The translations under genes were made by a program, and so were the position numbers. Below the pieces are notes generated by a model. That model saw only the letters and a program-made list of their open reading frames with translations, made no database searches and was not told the origin of the DNA. Positions 45,080-55,900 of a DNA stretch of 64,000 nt are shown in pieces. The stretch is from positions 1,007,501 through 1,071,500 of the forward strand of contig NZ_CP036269.1 of assembly GCF_007744675.1 (NCBI RefSeq). Reading direction: 5' to 3'. The DNA is from Gimesia alba (lineage in GTDB: Bacteria; Planctomycetota; Planctomycetia; Planctomycetales; Planctomycetaceae). Numbering within the stretch: position 1 is the stretch's first letter; every line of letters begins with the position of its first letter.

Positions 45080-48000
45080 CTAATTTAACAGCAGCCCCGC
45101 ATAACCGACGACGCGGGAGCGATCGCCCGTGATATCCCCAGATGTGGCATAGCCAACTTGCTCTACACGACTCAGTTTACCCATTTTTTGGAGTGTTTTC
45201 ATCACAATGACGGCTGGCAGGACGCCACACATCGAAATATGGTGCTCCTGGACTGTTTCCAGCAATCCATCCGGATCCATGTTACGCATTTTCTCCAGCG
45301 CCAGTTCATCTAGACGACGATTTTCCTCATCGGTGGCAAAATGATTCATGTCACTGGAAATCAGCAACAATGGGGGTTCTTCTAATCCCTGAATGACACG
45401 GGCCAGTCCCTCGGCAAATTCTTCACAGCGTTTCAGATTACCACCACCGATGGCGATTCCCACGACTTGTGCATGGGGGGCCAGCCGTTTGATCAAAGGG
45501 AGCTCGACTTCAATGGCATGTTCACGCCGATGGGCGGCGGCATCCCGTTCCAGCCCCGGTATCTGCTCCGACAGTGTTTTGGCCAGTTCACCATTCGATT
45601 CCAGTTCGCCATTCGGTAACTGCCAGACTCGATGCGGGGCGACGGCCCACTCGACTCCATCGCGCGTATGCTTTGGGCCGATTACAATTATCGTGGACGG
45701 GAACTCAATTCGTTTCAGCACCTCAGCGGCGATTTTACCGGAATACATCCAACCGGCATGCGGGACCATCGCGGCAGCCCAGCGTTCGGGTGTGCCCGGT
45801 TCATGGAACAGGTCATCTAATAGTCCTTCGAGTGTGCCCGAATCGGCGGGATAAAATGTGCCGGCGACTCCGGCTGGCCTGATTGCCGGCCCCAGTTCTG
45901 CGCGGGGACGATTCACGATCTGGAATTGAGCTGCCGCCGTCTGAACTGCCAGACTGAAGACCTGTGCCGACTCGGGTTGTATGATCCCCACGGCCTGTTG
46001 TGCCTGGTCGATTAAGTGGGCAGCTTCCTGTTCGCTCTCAAAGAACCAGCCTGTCTTCTGGCCTTCAATCAGTAACAGGCTGCGATTTTGTGAATCGAAG
46101 TCTGTCAGATCCACACCTTCCACAGTGCCGTGCATTGCAGGATCAGAGGCCAGCACCAGTTTGACCTGAAATTCTCCCGGACGCAGATTCAGTCGTGAGA
46201 TGTTCTGTACCAGTTGCTGACAGAGTGAGAACACTGTTGACTGCATTGGAAACGATTGTTTCAACGTCCATTTTGAGATCGCCAGTTCTTCGTCGGTATC
46301 TGTTTTCATCAGCAGTAACGCCACGCCCTGAATGTTGGCATCAGAAACGTGAGGGCAGTAATACTGGGGAACCTGGCCGCTCATTAATGCTTCAATGGTT
46401 GATTGCACGTACTGCAGATATTGTGCAAATTCACGTTGTCCTAATATTTGCTGGCTGGAAGGCTTAACTGGTTTCGTCGTCATATCTGCTAATTTGGCGG
46501 AACAGGAAATACCCTGATAACGTAACAGAGTGGTTCCCGGATCTTTCCAGGCAGTCGGGGGCAGCCCTGCTTTGATGCAAGTCTGATTCAGAAACTCTTC
46601 CGCGTTCCAGCCATGATCAAGGGGAACGCCGGGCAGCAGTAAGCCGCTTCGACCGTCGGCTCGAATCTGCAAACCGTGCAGGCCGACCGTAACGGCATTG
46701 ACACGATCGGTGCCCTGTTCTTCGACCACTTCCAGCTCAGAGAGCAGCCAGACTTCCAGATCGAGCTGTGTTAATTCACTGGAGGAAATCGGAGGAAACC
46801 GGGGATCGTCTTTGGCCGCTCGAACCGCTGCCTGATGCAGGGCCTGTCCCAGAGGCAAAGGTTGTCCGAAGTTCCCACAGCAGGAACGGAGTTGTCCCTG
46901 GCGTTTCAAGCTGACAAATGCCCCGTTGACGACCATCTCTTCCAGCTCATCGAGCCTCAAGTCTTCGGGCTGGGTCTGTGTTGCCGTACCCACGACAACA
47001 GCAGCCGCTTTCTGTAACAGTTTCTGTTCATGCTCACTGGTGAGTTCGATATCTCGCGGTGTCTTATCAGCCTGCATCGGTGAAGAACCTTTCTGTGGTT
47101 CGGCTTGTTGAGAGTGAGTGTCGGGAAGTTGTTTCAGCATCGCCTGGATATCAACGGGCAGTCTTTTTTGGCCCCAGGTGCCAGGCTCGTCATTAAAGTG
47201 ACCTGCGATCTTGGTGCCACAATAACGACATTGATTCTGGTTCAACGCATATTTGCCCAATTGATACCAGTTTCGTTCAATCAGTGTCTGCTGGCATCCG
47301 GGGCAATAAGTGCTCTGTCGCGCGGCATCGTTGACGTTCCCTGTATAAACATATTTGAGCCCCGTGTTCAGCGCAATCTCGCGTGCACGGATCAATGTTT
47401 CGGGGGGAGTGGCGCCATGATCCAGCATTCGAAAGTCCGGATGGAAAGCGGAGAAGTGCAGCGGCACTTCGTCGCCGACGTTGTCCAGAATCCAGTCGCA
47501 CATCTGCTGAAATTCACTGCTGTCGTCATTGGCTTGCGGAATCACGAGATTTGTGATTTCAAACCAGACGTCGGTTTCCTGTTTTAACCAGCGCAAGGTA
47601 TCCAGGACCGGTTGCAGATGCGACAAAGTCACGCGGTAATAAAACTCTTCCGTGAACGCTTTCAAATCGATATTGGCAGCGTCGATATGTTCAAAAAAAT
47701 CAGCCCGTGCGGATTCGGTAATGTAACCGGCGGTAACAGCGACGGTTTTCACGCCCCGCGCGTGGCAGGCTTTCGATGTTTCGATAGCGTATTCCGACCA
47801 GATAATCGGATCGTTATAAGTAAAGGCGACGCTCTGGCAGCCTAACTCCGCAGCAACCTCGGCAATTTCTTCAGGCAGAGCCCGCGCACTGAGCCGCTCG
47901 ATCTCCCGTGATTTGGAAATGTCCCAGTTCTGACAGAACTTGCAGCCCAGATTGCAACCGGCTGTTCCAAAAGAGAGCACGCTGGAACCCGGATAAAAAT

Positions 48001-48256
48001 GGTTCAACGGTTTTTTTTCGATGGGATCGACACAGAATCCGGTGCTGCGGCCGTAGGTGGTCAAAGCCATCTTGCCACCAATGTTCTGCCGCACGAAGCA
48101 AAAACCCCGGTCATTTTCTGAAAGAGCACAGGCGCGCGGACATAAGTCGCAGACGATTTTTTCACCATCTCGGTGCCACCACCGACCCGGGTAGAGCCCT
48201 TGTTCAATGTCGGCTGACTGGTCTGGCGTGAGAATAGGGAGCGTTTTTTTTGTCAT
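45080..48256 (-). CDS. AmmeMemoRadiSam triple fusion (radical SAM - AMMECR1 - Memo)
   Basis: 1058 aa. Residues ~30-360: an AmrS-type radical SAM domain with CNLGCKFC (Cys101, 105, 108) and, near its end, two Cys pairs CPGC/CRYC (318-321, 343-346) that look like a zinc ribbon. Residues ~405-590: an AMMECR1 domain (GAFVSLKRQGQLRSCCGNF, LLPGVPLDHGWNAEEFL). Residues ~793-1058: a Memo domain with PHAGWMYSG, REHAIEVELPLI, SSDMNHFA and HHISMCG, which supply the metal-site His and Cys. Residues ~600-790 between AMMECR1 and Memo match nothing I recognise. These three proteins are usually separate neighbouring genes; here they are one chain. The modification they carry out is unknown. Confidence 0.9.
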   Translation of the reverse strand: MTKKTLPILTPDQSADIEQGLYPGRWWHRDGEKIVCDLCPRACALSENDRGFCFVRQNIGGKMALTTYGRSTGFCVDPIEKKPLNHFYPGSSVLSFGTAGCNLGCKFCQNWDISKSREIERLSARALPEEIAEVAAELGCQSVAFTYNDPIIWSEYAIETSKACHARGVKTVAVTAGYITESARADFFEHIDAANIDLKAFTEEFYYRVTLSHLQPVLDTLRWLKQETDVWFEITNLVIPQANDDSSEFQQMCDWILDNVGDEVPLHFSAFHPDFRMLDHGATPPETLIRAREIALNTGLKYVYTGNVNDAARQSTYCPGCQQTLIERNWYQLGKYALNQNQCRYCGTKIAGHFNDEPGTWGQKRLPVDIQAMLKQLPDTHSQQAEPQKGSSPMQADKTPRDIELTSEHEQKLLQKAAAVVVGTATQTQPEDLRLDELEEMVVNGAFVSLKRQGQLRSCCGNFGQPLPLGQALHQAAVRAAKDDPRFPPISSSELTQLDLEVWLLSELEVVEEQGTDRVNAVTVGLHGLQIRADGRSGLLLPGVPLDHGWNAEEFLNQTCIKAGLPPTAWKDPGTTLLRYQGISCSAKLADMTTKPVKPSSQQILGQREFAQYLQYVQSTIEALMSGQVPQYYCPHVSDANIQGVALLLMKTDTDEELAISKWTLKQSFPMQSTVFSLCQQLVQNISRLNLRPGEFQVKLVLASDPAMHGTVEGVDLTDFDSQNRSLLLIEGQKTGWFFESEQEAAHLIDQAQQAVGIIQPESAQVFSLAVQTAAAQFQIVNRPRAELGPAIRPAGVAGTFYPADSGTLEGLLDDLFHEPGTPERWAAAMVPHAGWMYSGKIAAEVLKRIEFPSTIIVIGPKHTRDGVEWAVAPHRVWQLPNGELESNGELAKTLSEQIPGLERDAAAHRREHAIEVELPLIKRLAPHAQVVGIAIGGGNLKRCEEFAEGLARVIQGLEEPPLLLISSDMNHFATDEENRRLDELALEKMRNMDPDGLLETVQEHHISMCGVLPAVIVMKTLQKMGKLSRVEQVGYATSGDITGDRSRVVGYAGLLLN

Positions 48257-48532
48257 AGCAGTTGTGGATTAAGAAACGGCGTTGGGAAAGGAAGGGAGCC
48301 CTGTCCTTTTAGAATAATTCATTCCGAAGGGCAGGGCCAACAGTATGTTGAAATTTCTGACCGGGAACGCGAATAGAATCTCCGTCATCCCCCAGTCGGC
48401 AGGAACCTTGCATAAATTTCTTGAACAGCCTGCTGCACCTGTTGTTGTGCTTTTTGGCTGTTGTCGGGTATCATCAGAGCCCGTAAATCGACTCTTTGAT
48501 GACCCTATCTATTATACGAAACTGTCCCGCTA

Positions 48533-49225
48533 ATGTTTGCAGATTATTTTTGGTTTTTTGTGGCAGTGACCTCTTATTTCGCCGGTTCGGTCCCATTTGG
48601 GCTGCTGACGGCAAAAATAGTGGCGGGAACCGATATCCGCAAAGTGGGCAGCGGCAATATCGGTGCCACGAATGTGGCGCGGACACTTGGGGCGAAATGG
48701 GGGATTCTGGTTCTGTTGCTGGATGCGTTAAAGGGGTTATTGCCCGTCTTATTTATTCCGGCATTGTTCGTGAGCCCTGATTCTCCTGATTTTGACCATG
48801 CTCGGGTATTGAGCGGCGTTGCCACGATTCTCGGTCATATGTTCCCGATCTGGCTCGGTTTCCGGGGAGGCAAAGGGGTTGCTACCAGTCTGGGCGTCAT
48901 TCTGGTGCTGGGCCCCTGGTCCACGTTAATTGCCGTTGGCGCTTTCGCTTTGACGTTTCTGGTCACGCGAATTGTTGCCCTCAGTTCGATTCTCGCAGCA
49001 TTTGCATTTGGTGTGGCTCAGTTTGTGCAACTGGGAACGTCTGCCTTTTCGCAGCAGAAATGGAGTCTCGCTGTTTTCAGTATCGCTGTTCCGCTCTTAA
49101 TTATCGTGCGGCACTGGAGCAACGTGGGCCGGATTCTGCGAGGAGAAGAAAAGAAATTTCAGTTTGGCGGCCGCGATAAGGCGGCAGAGAGCCCTTCAGA
49201 AATCAAACAGGACGAAGAAGCGTAA
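48533..49225 (+). CDS. plsY: acyl-phosphate:glycerol-3-phosphate acyltransferase PlsY
   Basis: 230 aa polytopic membrane enzyme. The three conserved PlsY loops are present: SVPFGLLTAKI, GSGNIGATNVAR (39-50) and FRGGKGVATSLG (110-121). It transfers acyl groups from acyl-phosphate to glycerol-3-phosphate, the first step of phospholipid synthesis, at the inner membrane. The C-terminus has a charged tail (RGEEKKFQFGGRDK). The start codon overlaps the TAA of a 62-codon open frame (48345-48533) whose reality is doubtful. PlsX is not in the window. Confidence 0.95.
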   Translation: MFADYFWFFVAVTSYFAGSVPFGLLTAKIVAGTDIRKVGSGNIGATNVARTLGAKWGILVLLLDALKGLLPVLFIPALFVSPDSPDFDHARVLSGVATILGHMFPIWLGFRGGKGVATSLGVILVLGPWSTLIAVGAFALTFLVTRIVALSSILAAFAFGVAQFVQLGTSAFSQQKWSLAVFSIAVPLLIIVRHWSNVGRILRGEEKKFQFGGRDKAAESPSEIKQDEEA

Positions 49226-49333
49226 TTGATTTCTGGAATAATCCAGCCAGCAGGATAAGATCGTCCTGATCAAATCACTGGCTCTGATTTTTTCTTACGC
49301 GATTCCTGTTTCTTACAGGAAAAATAACGTCAA

Positions 49334-49567
49334 CTAAGATTCCACTCGAATATTGTTAGTCAGGGCATACTGATCGATTTCACTTAAGGCAGCATGTGTT
49401 GCCAGTTGTTTGTGGTAAAAAGAATCAGTGCGTCCCGAGAGCACAACAATCTCTCCCAGAATGTCTACTTTCAACGACTGAACCTGACTACCAGTACGAA
49501 ATGTAATCGTCTGCTCAATCTTCTCTGAAAGTTTCCTGGCTTTCTGTGAATACGTTTCAACAGTCAT
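49334..49567 (-). CDS. small BON-domain-like protein
   Basis: 77 aa from the ATG at 49567, which has a perfect AAGGAGG seven bases upstream; the longer frame upstream is not translated in all likelihood. The sequence has the short BON-type alternation: a helix (SQKARKLSEKIEQTI), a strand, LKVDILGEIVVLSGRTDSFYHKQLATHAAL with the conserved Gly-x-Val-x-Leu-x-Gly turn, and a final strand NNIRVES. BON domains bind phospholipids or help envelope integrity; no signal peptide is seen here. The strong ribosome-binding site suggests high expression. Convergent with plsY. Confidence 0.7.
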   Translation of the reverse strand: MTVETYSQKARKLSEKIEQTITFRTGSQVQSLKVDILGEIVVLSGRTDSFYHKQLATHAALSEIDQYALTNNIRVES

Positions 49568-49953
49568 AAGCAATCCTCCTTGAAATAAGTCAATGTTCCG
49601 ACAGACAATCACTTGTGTTCCAGCCAGCGGCGAGATCGATGCTGTCGCAGGACTCAAGGCGGGTAACTCTGAAGCAGTAACTCTTGATCGGCAAGCGGCT
49701 AACACGGTTCCACCGGGAGCGGAACACAAATCCATTTTCTGTTATTGTAAATCCTCAGTGGGAGAACTCGATAAAATCGATTTCTGAACTCAATCAAAAC
49801 TGACTTAAGGTTCCTGTCGCTTAAGCACGTACGTTTTATAACTCCGACTGATTCTTAATGATGTAAATTTATCGACCTGCGCAGCATTCGTCAAATAAAA
49901 ATCTCAACGAATGTTTTGATTCGCAGGAAATACCTCGTTCTGGAAGCAGGTTT
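49568..49953. other. 386-base intergenic region
   Basis: Between two minus-strand genes: the esterase gene upstream and the BON-like gene downstream. No convincing gene or structure seen; it presumably holds the promoter of the BON-like gene. Confidence 0.5.
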
Positions 49954-51288
49954 TTATTTCCCGTCTGCTTTTGAGTTCCAGATCCAGACCAGTGCGTCTG
50001 GCAGAACCGCTTTGCCGTGGCGACTGCTGTGCATGCCGTGGCCGGTCACGAACCAGAAGTCATAACCGCTGTAAGCCAGGGCGGCTGCCATGCGTTCGTT
50101 GTTCAGGAACCAGTTCCCCAGTTTGTTATCCAAGTCATTATCGCCATCCTGCAGGAAGACTTTGATGGGCTTGGGAGGATCCTGTTTGCGAATCAGCCCG
50201 GGATAATCGTGAGCCGTTTTCCAGGGGCCAAACTGATTGAGGGGAATGGTGTTGTCTTTCCGGGAGGGATAATCATTGATGCCCCGGAAATCACAGAAAC
50301 TGCCGACAAAGGAAATGACCTTCTGAAACTGGTCGGTCCGATGCCAGGCTGCGGTGAAGGCACAACTGCCGCCGGATGAGGCACCGCAGATCAAATGGTC
50401 TTCCGGCTTCTCGGAAATCCGATACTGCTTGCGCACCAAAGGCAGCATTTCTTCATCCAGAAACGTCGCATATTGCGCGGTGCAGGTATCGTATTCATTA
50501 CTGCGGTTTCTGACGGGCTGTTTGCCTTTGGATTTGGCGGGAATCACGCCGGGATTGATAAAGACGGCGATGGAGACCGGGATTTTTTTTGCGTGGATCA
50601 GGTTGTCGAGCACAATGGTGGCGTTTCCATCGCCATGGCAGTATCCGCCGCCGTCGGTGAATACGATCAGTTTGGCGGGATCACCGGTTTCCGAATACTG
50701 TGCGGGCACATAGACCCACCAGTCCCGGACCGTGCCCGGATATTGTTTTGTGCTTTTGAAGGCGGGCATCTGAGTCAGTTTGCCTTGTGGAACTCCTTCC
50801 TGACGAATGCTTTCGGGTTTCCATTCGTAGCTTTCAAAGCCAAAGCGACTGAATCGGCCCGCGGGTAAACGGCGGCCATTCACGCTATAGCGATAATGAA
50901 CGGAAGAAAAATTGGGAAAGCGTTCCACGCGAGCAAAGTAGCCGGAATCTCCCAGTTCGATCATGGGCCACTGGCGATCCTTTTCGGCAAAGATGATCAT
51001 TTCATCGCCAGGCTTGCCTTTCAAAAACCAGCCTGCGAAGCCGCCGCCATCGTCGGTCTTTTGAATTAAATGACGATGGGTGCCTTGGGTTAAGTCTTTT
51101 TCTTTCTGATAGCGTTTCAGGAAATAATCGAGAACCTGTTTCTGATTCGCCTGATTGGCGGGCGCTTTTAACAGCTTAGAGACATCTTCCAGATTTTGGG
51201 GTGCTGCTGAGACGGAACTGATGAAGCACAGCAGCATAACTGCCAGAGAAGCCGTTTGAATTGTTGAGCGGCAAACAGAAAATCGCAT
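49954..51288 (-). CDS. exported esterase (alpha/beta hydrolase, Fes/EsterD type)
   Basis: 444 aa from the ATG at 51288. Signal peptide up to about residue 28 (LLCFISSVSAAPQ). An N-terminal helical and Ig-like region (GGFAGWFLKGKPGDEMIIFA, RYSVNGRRLPAGRFSRFGFE) resembles that of enterochelin-esterase-like proteins; then DWWVYVPAQYSETGDPAKLIVF, FTDGGGYCHGDGN and the nucleophile motif HLICGASSGGSCAF, with a final His in GHGMHSSRHGKAVLPDALVW. It is a secreted serine esterase; in planctomycetes such enzymes often act on polysaccharide esters. Natural substrate unknown. Confidence 0.85.
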   Translation of the reverse strand: MRFSVCRSTIQTASLAVMLLCFISSVSAAPQNLEDVSKLLKAPANQANQKQVLDYFLKRYQKEKDLTQGTHRHLIQKTDDGGGFAGWFLKGKPGDEMIIFAEKDRQWPMIELGDSGYFARVERFPNFSSVHYRYSVNGRRLPAGRFSRFGFESYEWKPESIRQEGVPQGKLTQMPAFKSTKQYPGTVRDWWVYVPAQYSETGDPAKLIVFTDGGGYCHGDGNATIVLDNLIHAKKIPVSIAVFINPGVIPAKSKGKQPVRNRSNEYDTCTAQYATFLDEEMLPLVRKQYRISEKPEDHLICGASSGGSCAFTAAWHRTDQFQKVISFVGSFCDFRGINDYPSRKDNTIPLNQFGPWKTAHDYPGLIRKQDPPKPIKVFLQDGDNDLDNKLGNWFLNNERMAAALAYSGYDFWFVTGHGMHSSRHGKAVLPDALVWIWNSKADGK

Positions 51289-51547
51289 TCCACGATGCTC
51301 CTGAAAATAATTGAAGTAAGTGAGATTAAGTGCTCTATGAAGGACGGCAACCAGGCCGGACTGTAAAGATACACGCTTTAACGAATCTATTACACTACGA
51401 GACAGGCCGTTTTGCAATTCACTTACCTGTCGAACCTCAAATCTTCTGATTCGTCTGAGAAATTGGATTCTGTCCGTTTGGATCGACCACGGTTCCAGTT
51501 ACAATGAAAGCAGAAATTGGCAGGAATTATGCGAGAAAGGTAGTTTT

Positions 51548-52066
51548 GTGACGATGACGCTCAACCCACATCATGCTGTGTATGTTGGCAGTTTTGACCC
51601 ACCGACATTGGGGCACTTGGATATTGTGGAGCGTGGAGCTGTGATTTATTCCAAGATCACGGTGGGCATTGGGATCAATCCCGATAAACGACCCCTGTTT
51701 TCTCCAGAAGAACGTCAACAGATGCTGCAGGGATTGCTGGCCGCCTTTCCGAATGTCGAAGTCAAATGCTTTCAGGGTCTGGCTGTGAACTTCGTGCAGG
51801 AATGTGGCGGCGGCGTCATGCTGCGAGGCCTGCGTACCCTCACCGATGTGGAAGCCGAGTTTACCATGTCTCTGGCAAACAGAACCCTGGCCTCTGAGAT
51901 TGAAACCGTTTTTCTAATGGCCAGTGAAAAATACACGCATATTTCCAGCTCTCTGATCAAACAGATCGCCCAGCTGGGCGGTGATGTCGCAGAAGAAAAA
52001 CTCAAAGACTTTGTGCCGAAACAGGTTGTCAGTCCCTTAGTCGAAAAATTTGCTTCCCGAACTTAA
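51548..52066 (+). CDS. coaD: phosphopantetheine adenylyltransferase CoaD
   Basis: 172 aa, the usual length. YVGSFDPPTLGHLDIVERG carries the T/HxGH nucleotidyltransferase motif; MLRGLRTLTDVEAEFTMSLANR and KYTHISSSLIKQIAQLGGDV are the conserved phosphopantetheine- and ATP-binding segments. It makes dephospho-CoA from 4'-phosphopantetheine and ATP. The start may be GTG at 51548 or ATG at 51554. Followed 52 bases later by the peroxiredoxin-like gene. Confidence 0.95.
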   Translation: MTMTLNPHHAVYVGSFDPPTLGHLDIVERGAVIYSKITVGIGINPDKRPLFSPEERQQMLQGLLAAFPNVEVKCFQGLAVNFVQECGGGVMLRGLRTLTDVEAEFTMSLANRTLASEIETVFLMASEKYTHISSSLIKQIAQLGGDVAEEKLKDFVPKQVVSPLVEKFASRT

Positions 52067-52118
52067 AACGAAACTGGTATCTGCTTCATTGGTAGATTGA
52101 AAAAAAGGAGAACATACG

Positions 52119-52712
52119 ATGGTAAAAACCGCTTCAACAATGCTGCCTTTAGGAACACAGGCTCCCGACTTTTCATTGCCGAACGTCGATGGCAAAACAG
52201 TCTCCCTGAGCGATTTTCAGGATTCCAAAGGTTTGCTGGTCATCTTCATGTGCAACCATTGTCCGTTTGTCATTCATCTGCGCGAAGCTCTGGCGGCGTT
52301 TGCTGATGAATACATGGCAAAAGGATTAGGCGTGGTCGGCATCAGTTCGAATGACGTCTCATCACACCCTGATGACAGCCCGGAAAAAATGATTGAGGAA
52401 GCCAAAACCGCCGGCTACAACTTCCCCTATCTTTATGATGGAACTCAGGAAGTTGCCAAAGCCTACAAAGCAGCTTGCACTCCTGATTTCTTCCTGTTTG
52501 ATCAGGAACAGAAACTGGTCTACCGCGGGCAGTTTGACGACAGTCGTCCCGGCAATGATAAACCGGTGACCGGCGCCGATCTCAAAGCAGCCTGCGATGC
52601 TGTTGTCGCTGGCGCACCTGTGACGGAAGATCAGAAACCCAGCATCGGCTGTAACATCAAATGGCAGGAAGGCAAAGAACCTGAATATTTCACGGGGCAA
52701 CCCGCCGTCTAG
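52119..52712 (+). CDS. thioredoxin-fold AhpC/TSA-family protein
   Basis: 197 aa, AAAGGAG at good distance before ATG. Peroxiredoxin/thioredoxin-like start LGTQAPDFSLPNVDGKTVSL and the active site FMCNHCPF (Cys45, Cys48), a form found in a family of thioredoxin-like proteins in place of WCxxC. GYNFPYLYDGTQEVAKAYKA and ACTPDFFLFDQ follow with the cis-Pro. No signal peptide, so cytoplasmic. Likely a disulfide reductase or peroxidase. It is followed by a strong terminator. Confidence 0.85.
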   Translation: MVKTASTMLPLGTQAPDFSLPNVDGKTVSLSDFQDSKGLLVIFMCNHCPFVIHLREALAAFADEYMAKGLGVVGISSNDVSSHPDDSPEKMIEEAKTAGYNFPYLYDGTQEVAKAYKAACTPDFFLFDQEQKLVYRGQFDDSRPGNDKPVTGADLKAACDAVVAGAPVTEDQKPSIGCNIKWQEGKEPEYFTGQPAV

Positions 52713-52736
52713 CACTTTCTGATGCAACGATTACTG

Positions 52737-52771
52737 GCTCTCTCCACTTAAATGTGGAGAGAGCTTTTTTT
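52737..52771 (+). terminator. rho-independent terminator after the AhpC/TSA gene
   Basis: GCTCTCTCCAC (52737-52747), loop TTAAAT, GTGGAGAGAGC (52754-52764), then seven T. The 11-bp stem is perfect. It closes the coaD-side transcript. Confidence 0.95.
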
Positions 52772-52811
52772 GTGCCACGATACCGTTTCCGTTTCTATTT
52801 CTGATTGTCGC

Positions 52812-52840
52812 TTGTAGATGGTTCGTCACCAATTTACAAT
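52812..52840 (+). promoter_or_regulatory. possible promoter of the PVC heme-binding gene
   Basis: TTGTAG (52812-52817), a 17-base spacer and TACAAT (52835-52840), about 95 bases before the ATG at 52937. The -10 is five of six; the -35 is weak. Confidence 0.35.
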
Positions 52841-52936
52841 TTATTAACATTCTTACTAAATGGGATGGGCTCTGAGAATAGGAAATCGCAAGCGTGCGGT
52901 GGCTTCTGGTAAAGATCATGATAGAGGGGATTCTCG

Positions 52937-55900
52937 ATGAAAAATCGGATGTTCAAGCAGGTGGGATTGCTGTTCCTGGTGGCTGCATTCTCTGCGTTCT
53001 TTGTCGTTACCGCGCATCTGAAATCTGCTGAGAACAAGGAGCAGTCTTCCCCATCACTGGCAGACGCACTGCCTCACCTGGAACCGACGTCTCCAGAAAA
53101 AGCATTGAAAACTTTTCGTCTGCAAAACGGATTTCAAATGGAATTACTGGCGGCAGAACCTCTGGTGACCGATCCCGTGGCGATGCAGTATGACGAGAAC
53201 GGCCTGGCGTATGTCATCGAGATGAATGACTATCCTTATACTGATAAATCCAAGGATGAAGCCTGGGCCGAACAGAAGTCGGCTCCGATTGGCAAAGTAC
53301 GTGTGCTGGAAGATGTGGACGGTGACGGAACCTTTGATCGCTCGACGATCTTTGCCGACCAGCTTTCCTGGCCCACCGGTCTGGCATTCTGGAAAGGGGG
53401 CGTTTACGTTTCTGCGACTCCCGATATCTGGTATTTCAAAGATACGGACGGCGATCACAAGGCAGATATCAAACGCAAAGTTTTCACCGGGTTTCGCAAA
53501 TACAATGTGCAGGCGGTGATGAATAATCTCAAGTGGGGACTGGACCATCAAATCTATGGAGCAGGGGGCAGTAATGGGGGAAGCATTCAAAGTCCGGCTG
53601 CTTCCAAAACCGACCCGATTAATATGGGGCGTCGTGATTTTCGCTTTGATGCGGGCACGGAGACCTTCGAAGTCATTTCGGGCGGTGCGCGATTTGGGAA
53701 TACGTTTGATGACTGGGGCAACCGCTTCATCTGTAATATTCGCAATCCGCTGATGCAGATTGTTCTGCCGTCAAAATATCTGGTTCGCAATCGCTATTTG
53801 CCGGTTGCGTCCGCCATCAATAATGCCGTGGATGCCGGTGATACCATATCTGTATTTCGTGCCAGTCCTCCGGAACCCTGGCGGGTCATCAATGCGAAGC
53901 GACTGTCCGCCGATCCCACGTCCCGCTCGCCTCGCAGTGAAAAAAGTGCGACTGGCTTTGTGACGTCTTCAGCGGGCGTGACTATATATCGGGGAACCGC
54001 TTATCCCAAAGAATATTATGGCAACGCATTCATTGGAGAGGTCGCGGGTAATTTAGTGATGCGGTATCTGATGACCCCAGATGGCGTGACGTATCAAGCG
54101 CATCGGGCACATGAAAAGGTCGAGTTTCTGGCCTCCACCGACAACTGGTTTCGTCCGGTGAATTTTCTGAATGCCCCCGATGGCACACTGCACGTACTCG
54201 ACATGTATCGAGAAAATATCGAACATCCCTGGTCAATTCCCGATGATATTAAAGCACACCTTGACCTGACCAGCGGCCGGGACCGCGGGCGGATTTATCG
54301 AATGGTACCTCCTGAGTACCCGGCCGGTTATCAAAAACCACAGCCGCCGCGATTGGGTTCTGCAGACATTAACACACTGGTCGCGGAACTGGAAAATCCC
54401 AACGTCTGGTGGCGGGATACTGCGCATCGTTTGATCTTTGAACGGCAGGATCAGGCCGCGATCCCTTTGCTCAACGCGTTGCTGGAAAGCAGTGAGTCCT
54501 CTCTGGCGCGCTTGCATGCACTCTGGTCCTTAGAGGGATTAAATGCACTCAGCGAGGCGAATATACTGCAGGCGCTCAACGATAGCGAACCGGAAATCAG
54601 ACGCGCCGCTGTCAAGCTTGCCGAACCAAAGCTGAATCAAAGTGAATCGCTGCGAAACCAAGTCCTGACTCTGGCGACGGATGAAGATCCCCGCGTTCGC
54701 TTCCAGGCCGCATTCACTCTGGGCGAGATAAAAGATCCACGGGCTGCGAAAGCCTTGTACCAGATTGTCCGCCGCGATTATGGCGACGCCTGGATTCGCA
54801 CCGCCGTTTTGAGTTCGTTATCAGAGTCAACGGCCGAATTTTTGAAAAGCTTACTGGAAGACGTCGAATTTGCTGCCAGCCCCGATGCCAAGCCCCTATT
54901 GAGCCAGCTGGCAAATGTGATTGGCACACGAAAGCAGGTTCCGGAAGTGACTGAAATTCTGGAACTGGCGTTCCGTTATCGGTATCCCGACCAGCAACAG
55001 AAGACGGAAGCGGTTCAAGATGAAATCGTGCTGGCGATAGGCCAGGGTTTAAAGCGAGGCGGCCAAACGATTCTGGCATTCGCGAAGGAGGACGAGTCAG
55101 GGGCCGCGCAGTTGGTTCGAGACCGCATCGCACGGGCGAAGCAGGTCGCTGCCGACCGAACACAAACCGTGCCAGCCCGTCAACAGGCCATTGAACTTTT
55201 GAGCTGCACCGACCTGGCAACAGCCGAAGCGGATTTGCTGCCTTTACTGGCGGCACGCGAGCCGCAGGTGATTCAGGTTTCTGTTGTCGAAGCCTTCACC
55301 AGTTTTACCGATACGCAAATCGCGGAACTGTTACTCAAACAATATCCCGCTCTGACGCCGAGTGTGAGAACGGAAATTGTCAATCGTCTGTTAAGGAGAC
55401 AGAACTGGATCTTACGACTGTTTGCAGCGATCTCCGACCGGACAGTTTCGATCACGCAGATCCCGCAAGTCAGACGGACGATTTTGTTAAAAAGTACAAA
55501 TCCGGAAATCAAAAAGCAGGCTGCCCGGCTATTTGCTGGCGAGACCCTCGGTCCGCGGCGTGAAATTATTGCGCAATATCAGCCGGCACTTTCTTTCAAG
55601 TCGAATCTGGCAGCTGGAAAAAAAGTCTTTAAGCGCGAATGTCTCACCTGCCATAAGCTGGGATCAGAGGGTTCTGAAGTCGGCCCGAATTTAGCGACGA
55701 TCAAAAACAGAACCGCACCGGAAATTCTGGTGCATGTACTCGATCCGAATAAGGAAGTCTCGCCGAACTATCTGGAGTATGTGGTCGTCACAGAAGACGG
55801 GCTGATCGAAACCGGCATCATTGTGAATGAGACGCCTTCCAGTATAACTTTGAAAAAAGCAGAGAATAAACAGATTACGATTCTGCGAGAGAACATCGAA

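Noticed and set aside
48345..48533. 62-codon frame whose stop overlaps the plsY start (TAATG)
   Set aside because: The overlap would fit translational coupling and GCAGGG lies upstream, but the peptide has no recognisable features; kept out as unproven.
49303..49321. Hairpin TTCCTGT/ACAGGAA between plsY and the BON-like gene
   Set aside because: Only a 7-bp stem, with no T tract on the proper side for either gene, so not called a terminator.
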